A stretch of DNA of 64,000 nt, from NCBI GenBank assembly GCA_013433145.1, contig CM024189.1, positions 5,944,001 through 6,008,000 on the forward strand, given 5' to 3'. The notes under the pieces are model-generated. The model ran no database searches. It was not told the origin of the DNA and was given only the letters and a program-made list of their open reading frames with translations. This document shows positions 60,901-64,000 of the stretch, one piece after another. The DNA is from Ascaris suum. Its lineage: Eukaryota > Nematoda > Chromadorea > Rhabditida > Ascarididae. Each line of letters opens with the position of its first letter. The stretch's first letter is position 1. Both the position numbers and the translations under genes were made by a program.

Positions 60901-63747
60901 AACATCAAAAGGCCTGTAAAACAACACAGCATACACAACTAAATTGAGCTAATGCACGAAGAAATTTGATGATTTCCTTTCGAGATTCTCTATATCCACA
61001 TTTTCTTCTTTCTCTTTTTTATGGAATTCGATATCGCCGGTTAAAAGGTGTTTTCAACTTGTCTGCAGGAACAGGAACGAGTAAAAATCGGATTTGGCAA
61101 TGTCGGAACAGCAAGACGGATGAGGAAGAATTCCTTTTCAGAGAAATCATTTCTACCGAATTTTTAATGAATTTCGTCACATAATTCCTGAAAATGTCAT
61201 GCTGGCATTAAAACGTTGAACACGCAAAAACTGAACTATCTATTACGACTGGAAGATGATGGCTGATTAGTCGCATGAGAAATTCTGTGCTAACTTCGAG
61301 TTGTACGCCGAAGATATTCACCGAGTAGAGTATTAAAACTATGTACATTGAATGATTAAGATTAGCATATAAAGTAGGATTTCATCTGAACCAAAACTGC
61401 GCTCTATGTCACCCACACAGGCGTTAAGACCCGAGAAGTCGTTTCATTGCCATTCTTTTGTCACTACTCGCACAATGCATAAACGTTTCCGACTCCTCGA
61501 GAAGTTTTGAAGTGCCAATGAAATTTGAAGGAGAGGATGTGCCAATTATACTCGCTTTGTCCACGTCACGTCGTCATTTTTGAGAGAAATTTCCGCATTA
61601 AGCATAGATAATCGAAGAACTGAGAGGCAAGGATGCTATATGAATTACAGCTTTTCTGCTGAAGATAAATCCTTCGAAAAAAACTATGAGGAAAAGCACA
61701 CGGACTTTTGCAACAATCTAGCGCAATTTGCTTGTTCAACTTTGAATTACGATACGCCTGGGTACCTCTGAAGTACGGGAAATTCATAAACCTTCAACTC
61801 AACCATCTAGATAGTGAAGGTTTATCTGCCCCCAGACGGGCGCTAAACGACCTAAAATGATGCTCTAATGCAACTAAAAAAATGTCTCAGGTGATGGAAA
61901 CCACTAGAGAAATAAAACCATAAGCATACTGAGTCATGAAGAATTCTATCGACTGCACTCAAATGCGCGCGGTATGCATGTACGACAGACGCAGAGTCGA
62001 TATCGATTACACGACCAGTTTCATCTCTGATCTGCATGTCCAGCCCTAGCCACCTTCAATACCTTATATGCTCATTAATGTTGGAAACACTGGAAAACAT
62101 TTTGCATTCAAACTGCGCTCGAGAGTCGTCGACACAGCAAGAGGATGCTTTGCATTCCCATCCTACTCTTTGCATTTCAGTTCCCTTCACATTTGGGAAA
62201 CTGCTTCACGCTCAGCGTTCATCAATATGAATGACTTCCGCCAGCTGCCGTCAACAATAACTGCCCATCGATGAGGAATTCACACAAGCTGCATTCACGT
62301 TATATCTTCGCCTCCCAGAAAGACCGAGACGGTGAAAGCGAAGGTTTGAGTTGGAAGCCTACTCATTCGTCTGCATACATAACTGCAATATCCTCATTAC
62401 ACTGAAACCACTTATGGACTCATGTCAACGCTTTATTGAAAAGTTCGATGAGTTCTGCTCGTTCAATTCAACTCATGTTTCTGCACTCATGTTAAATATG
62501 TCCCAAAAGAAATTTAGAAAATTGTCTCTGCATAAATCACACAGAAAATTAACCGCGTCGAAAATGTGCTGTAGTATATCAGTTGTTGAAAAAAATCTAC
62601 CAAAGGGTGAATACTCTGCAAAAATCGAGGTATCACAAAATGTTTCGTTCACGAATTAATAATTTCATTTGAATTGCTTAAAAATTTCGTTACAACTTTC
62701 AATACAAATAGGAATCACATTTTGGCATACCAAAATCAAGTACCATAGAACGAATCAGGATGCCATGCTCACAACAGTTGGTACAATGATAATTGAAGCG
62801 ATTCAAGATTGCCTTACTGGTTCCCGAGATCGATTTTCCTTGCCAGCTGTAGTCTCATCTCTTTCAATTCTTCTACAGGAACATTCCCCGAGAGAATCTT
62901 TTTACGCATTGTCATCAAGTCTTCCATGTATAGCAAAATGTCATCCTGGCTTTCCATTTGTGCCTGCCTCCCGTATGTCTCCTGCAAAAACGCGGCACGC
63001 ATGGTGTTATTAGTAACAGAAAGAGGAATTAGAGGGGCAGCCTATCTCCCCATCTGCCTCGCTTTTCAGTTCCTTCTACTGGGAGAAAGCTTCTGCGAAA
63101 TTTTGAAACCCCGCACGAATCGCAATTTCGGATCCAATAAAACACAGGAATGAGCTAAAGTTTTTAGCAGCAGGGCAAAGACAATCAAAAGTTGTTAAGC
63201 AAGATCCACAAAAAATTGCACAAACGCGCAATTATTGGCCGTGTACCATGCAAATATTGGCCAGTTTTTGAAAATTGAGGAGAAACGTTGGATTCTTCAT
63301 TGTCGATCTGATACGCACGGAACATATCAAGATAAATTTAACAAAACTGGTGGAGTTGCAGGGCGTGCAACATGCCAATGATAAGATCCAACAAACCTCC
63401 ACGGACTGTTCGTTATTTTACCATCAACGAATCTAAAACATTAAAAAAAACACACATCCCGCCATCGATGAGTGAGTAATTTAAAATCATTTCACAATAA
63501 ATGCATAATCCTAGTATTAGAACAGGAAACAATTTGTGACGTTTTTCAGAAATGCATCAGGTAAACAGGAAACGCAAATTAACCTTTATTGAGCACCACC
63601 ACTCGTTTAGCACATCGGTCAGCTCGGCAACCAACTCTTGCGCTTCACTCGACGCCGCCGAAAACGGCTTACTGAGTGGAACGACGGCCGCTTGTGGGAA
63701 AATACCAAACCTTGGGCGATCACCACATGTACTCCCATAACACCAGT
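34995..63747 (-). CDS. ced-5: CED-5/DOCK1-type Rac guanine nucleotide exchange factor (38 exons, 5' partial)
   Basis: Thirty-eight exons join in phase over 5,288 nt to give about 1,761 residues and a TAG stop. The domains are colinear with DOCK180 (about 1,865 residues) from inside SH3 to the proline-rich tail: SH3 end (1-25), linker, DHR-1 (about 385-518), ARM/HEAT-like scaffold, DHR-2 (about 1120-1615) and tail (1616-1761). Exon lists are in the sub-entries. In C. elegans, CED-5 acts with CED-12/ELMO and CED-2/CrkII to load GTP on CED-10/Rac for engulfment of dying cells and cell migration; the same role is inferred here. The start codon and first half of SH3 lie beyond 64000. Uncertain points are the donor of exon 7 (58340 or 58379), the acceptor of exon 6 (59422 or 59417) and the donor of exon 17 (52272 or 52268). 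An ATTAAA lies just after the stop at 34983-34988. Confidence 0.95.
39815..39826. repeat. C homopolymer tract in a ced-5 intron
   Basis: Twelve C on the + strand (G on the coding strand) between ced-5 exons 30 and 31. Confidence 0.9.
41893..44906 (-). other. 3-kb intron 26 of ced-5
   Basis: The longest visible ced-5 intron splits DHR-2 between DRTVELL and RYYDKIG. Frames such as 42832-43092 (-) and 42894-43256 (+) overlap in antisense and show no family. The stretch around 42.7-43.0 kb is locally GC-richer. No nested gene is called. Confidence 0.6.
45783..55531 (-). other. ced-5: ced-5 exons 12-24: helical (ARM/HEAT-like) scaffold
   Basis: Exons: 55317-55531, 54997-55150, 54233-54330, 53633-53761, 53249-53296, 52272-52448, 50807-50939, 49995-50141, 49478-49588, 48046-48239, 46950-47025, 46250-46415 and 45783-45937. 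Landmarks are TCSTTLTHNRNLLDILRW, DGLVFDAL, NFQPVLQKYIKNFHST, TMKALGILVQMIVKS, LKHLPSIIPHL, VFDPHEL, NFIKDVVQTDYF, LWREYMLTTVAF, QPDLRRIAAADLRSMW and ETVIPIFFDMLECEF. Each aligns colinearly with DOCK180. The least certain joins are exon 17 to 18 and exon 19 to 20, where conservation is low and the acceptor is AAG. Confidence 0.85.
53883..53911. repeat. C-rich tract in a ced-5 intron
   Basis: CCCCCCT, CCCCCT and an unbroken run of 9 C, on the + strand, between exons 14 and 15. The coding strand is G-rich with single-A spacers. Confidence 0.9.
56258..58080 (-). other. ced-5: ced-5 exons 8-11: DHR-1 (C2-like) domain
   Basis: Exons: 57937-58080, 57226-57347, 56938-57039 and 56258-56431. The core reads DDIRNDLYVTLIQGD, VVKDVEIMTADG-type strands (last piece inferred across the junction), YHDDKPKWNETVK, LRITFHYKKC and ALAFARIMEG, in the order of the DOCK DHR-1 C2 fold. 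In DOCK proteins this domain binds phosphatidylinositol 3,4,5-trisphosphate and directs the complex to the membrane. Lys and Arg residues lie in the loops, but I cannot confirm the lipid pocket from sequence alone. Confidence 0.88.
58340..62981 (-). other. ced-5: ced-5 exons 2-7: ELMO-binding helical region and pre-DHR-1 linker
   Basis: Exons: 62818-62981, 61930-62053, 60443-60573, 59840-59912, 59154-59422 and 58340-58428. Recognisable DOCK landmarks are KKILSGNVPVEELKEMR, IRDETGRVIDID, RAHLSAVDRI, LSLYDATEEKFIS, LFQDLGSKEYPS, YAVALLDITDVLNG and EDTLEQLITKA. The third exon uses an unusual ATTGAAG acceptor, but it is the only one that keeps frame and gives the correct spacing to the DOCK alignment. 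The 73-nt exon and the acceptor cluster at 59417-59429 allow an in-frame skipping isoform. Exon 7 may end at 58379, which gives a better length match to DOCK1 but a poorer donor. Confidence 0.85.
63584..63747 (-). other. ced-5: ced-5 exon 1 (of those visible): C-terminal half of SH3
   Basis: The exon begins mid-codon after TTTATAG and reads DWCYGST...RFGIFPQ, matching the GWYRGYT...KKGIFP stretch that ends the DOCK180 SH3 domain, then helical sequence ending LTDVLNEWWCSIK. In DOCK1 this SH3 folds back on DHR-2 and, with the following helices, binds ELMO/CED-12. The preceding SH3 strands are not in 63748-64000, so the gene continues outside the window. Confidence 0.85.
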
Positions 63748-64000
63748 CTATAAACAGTATCAACTCTGCGCTTGCTCGCCTCTTACCCTCTTACTTGAAC
63801 AAATTGCTACTAAGATACTAATAACGCCAACAGATTATAAACGAAATGGGTGGATGACCGGTCGACAATAATCTTCTTCTCTGATAACGATAACGATTAC
63901 TTCAATTAGGCTTCATCGAATGTAATTCCGACAAGCGACTTTGCCGGTTACAAAACAGTACCGCGCATAAATTGCAGCGGAAATTGCTAAGTTTTGGCTT
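63748..64000 (-). other. Start of a ced-5 intron at the window edge
   Basis: No SH3-like frame, start codon or donor in the right phase was found. The remaining N-terminal residues must be encoded further upstream on the - strand. Confidence 0.6.

Overview
The window looks like genomic DNA of a nematode, probably a chromadorean. It is AT-rich, with short exons in long non-coding stretches, TTTCAG/TTTTAG 3' splice sites, and a splice acceptor one base before a start codon, as expected for spliced-leader trans-splicing. The best-matching protein is a CED-5/DOCK-type Rac activator. The species cannot be told from the sequence alone.

Three protein-coding genes can be supported, all spliced and all followed exon by exon with consistent reading phase. 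(1) About 0.5-9.3 kb, + strand: the last 136 residues of a four-EF-hand calmodulin-like protein, in three exons with introns of 2.3 and 6.0 kb. Its first coding exon is uncertain or lies before the window. (2) 16.7-23.5 kb, - strand: a complete 275-residue tetraspanin in six exons that all join in phase 0. (3) 35.0-63.7 kb, - strand: almost the whole of a DOCK1/CED-5 orthologue in 38 exons, about 1,760 residues. It runs from the C-terminal half of the SH3 domain through the linker, DHR-1, the ARM/HEAT-like scaffold and DHR-2 to a proline-rich tail with a stop codon. Its 5' exon(s), with the start codon and the first half of SH3, lie beyond position 64000.

The rest is non-coding as far as can be seen: 9.4-16.6 kb, 23.6-35.0 kb and large introns. 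It holds two long (TA)n arrays, several C or G homopolymer tracts, and a few GC-rich islands that may be decayed mobile elements. No tRNA, rRNA, CRISPR array, intact transposon or new multi-gene system was found. The three genes do not form an obvious pathway: the first is a calcium sensor, the second a membrane organiser, the third the cytoskeletal regulator for apoptotic-cell engulfment and cell migration. The most useful observations concern ced-5 splicing (a frame-neutral 73-nt cassette, many AAG acceptors and GTT donors), its separately encoded Crk-binding tail, and a possible alternative 3' exon in the tetraspanin.
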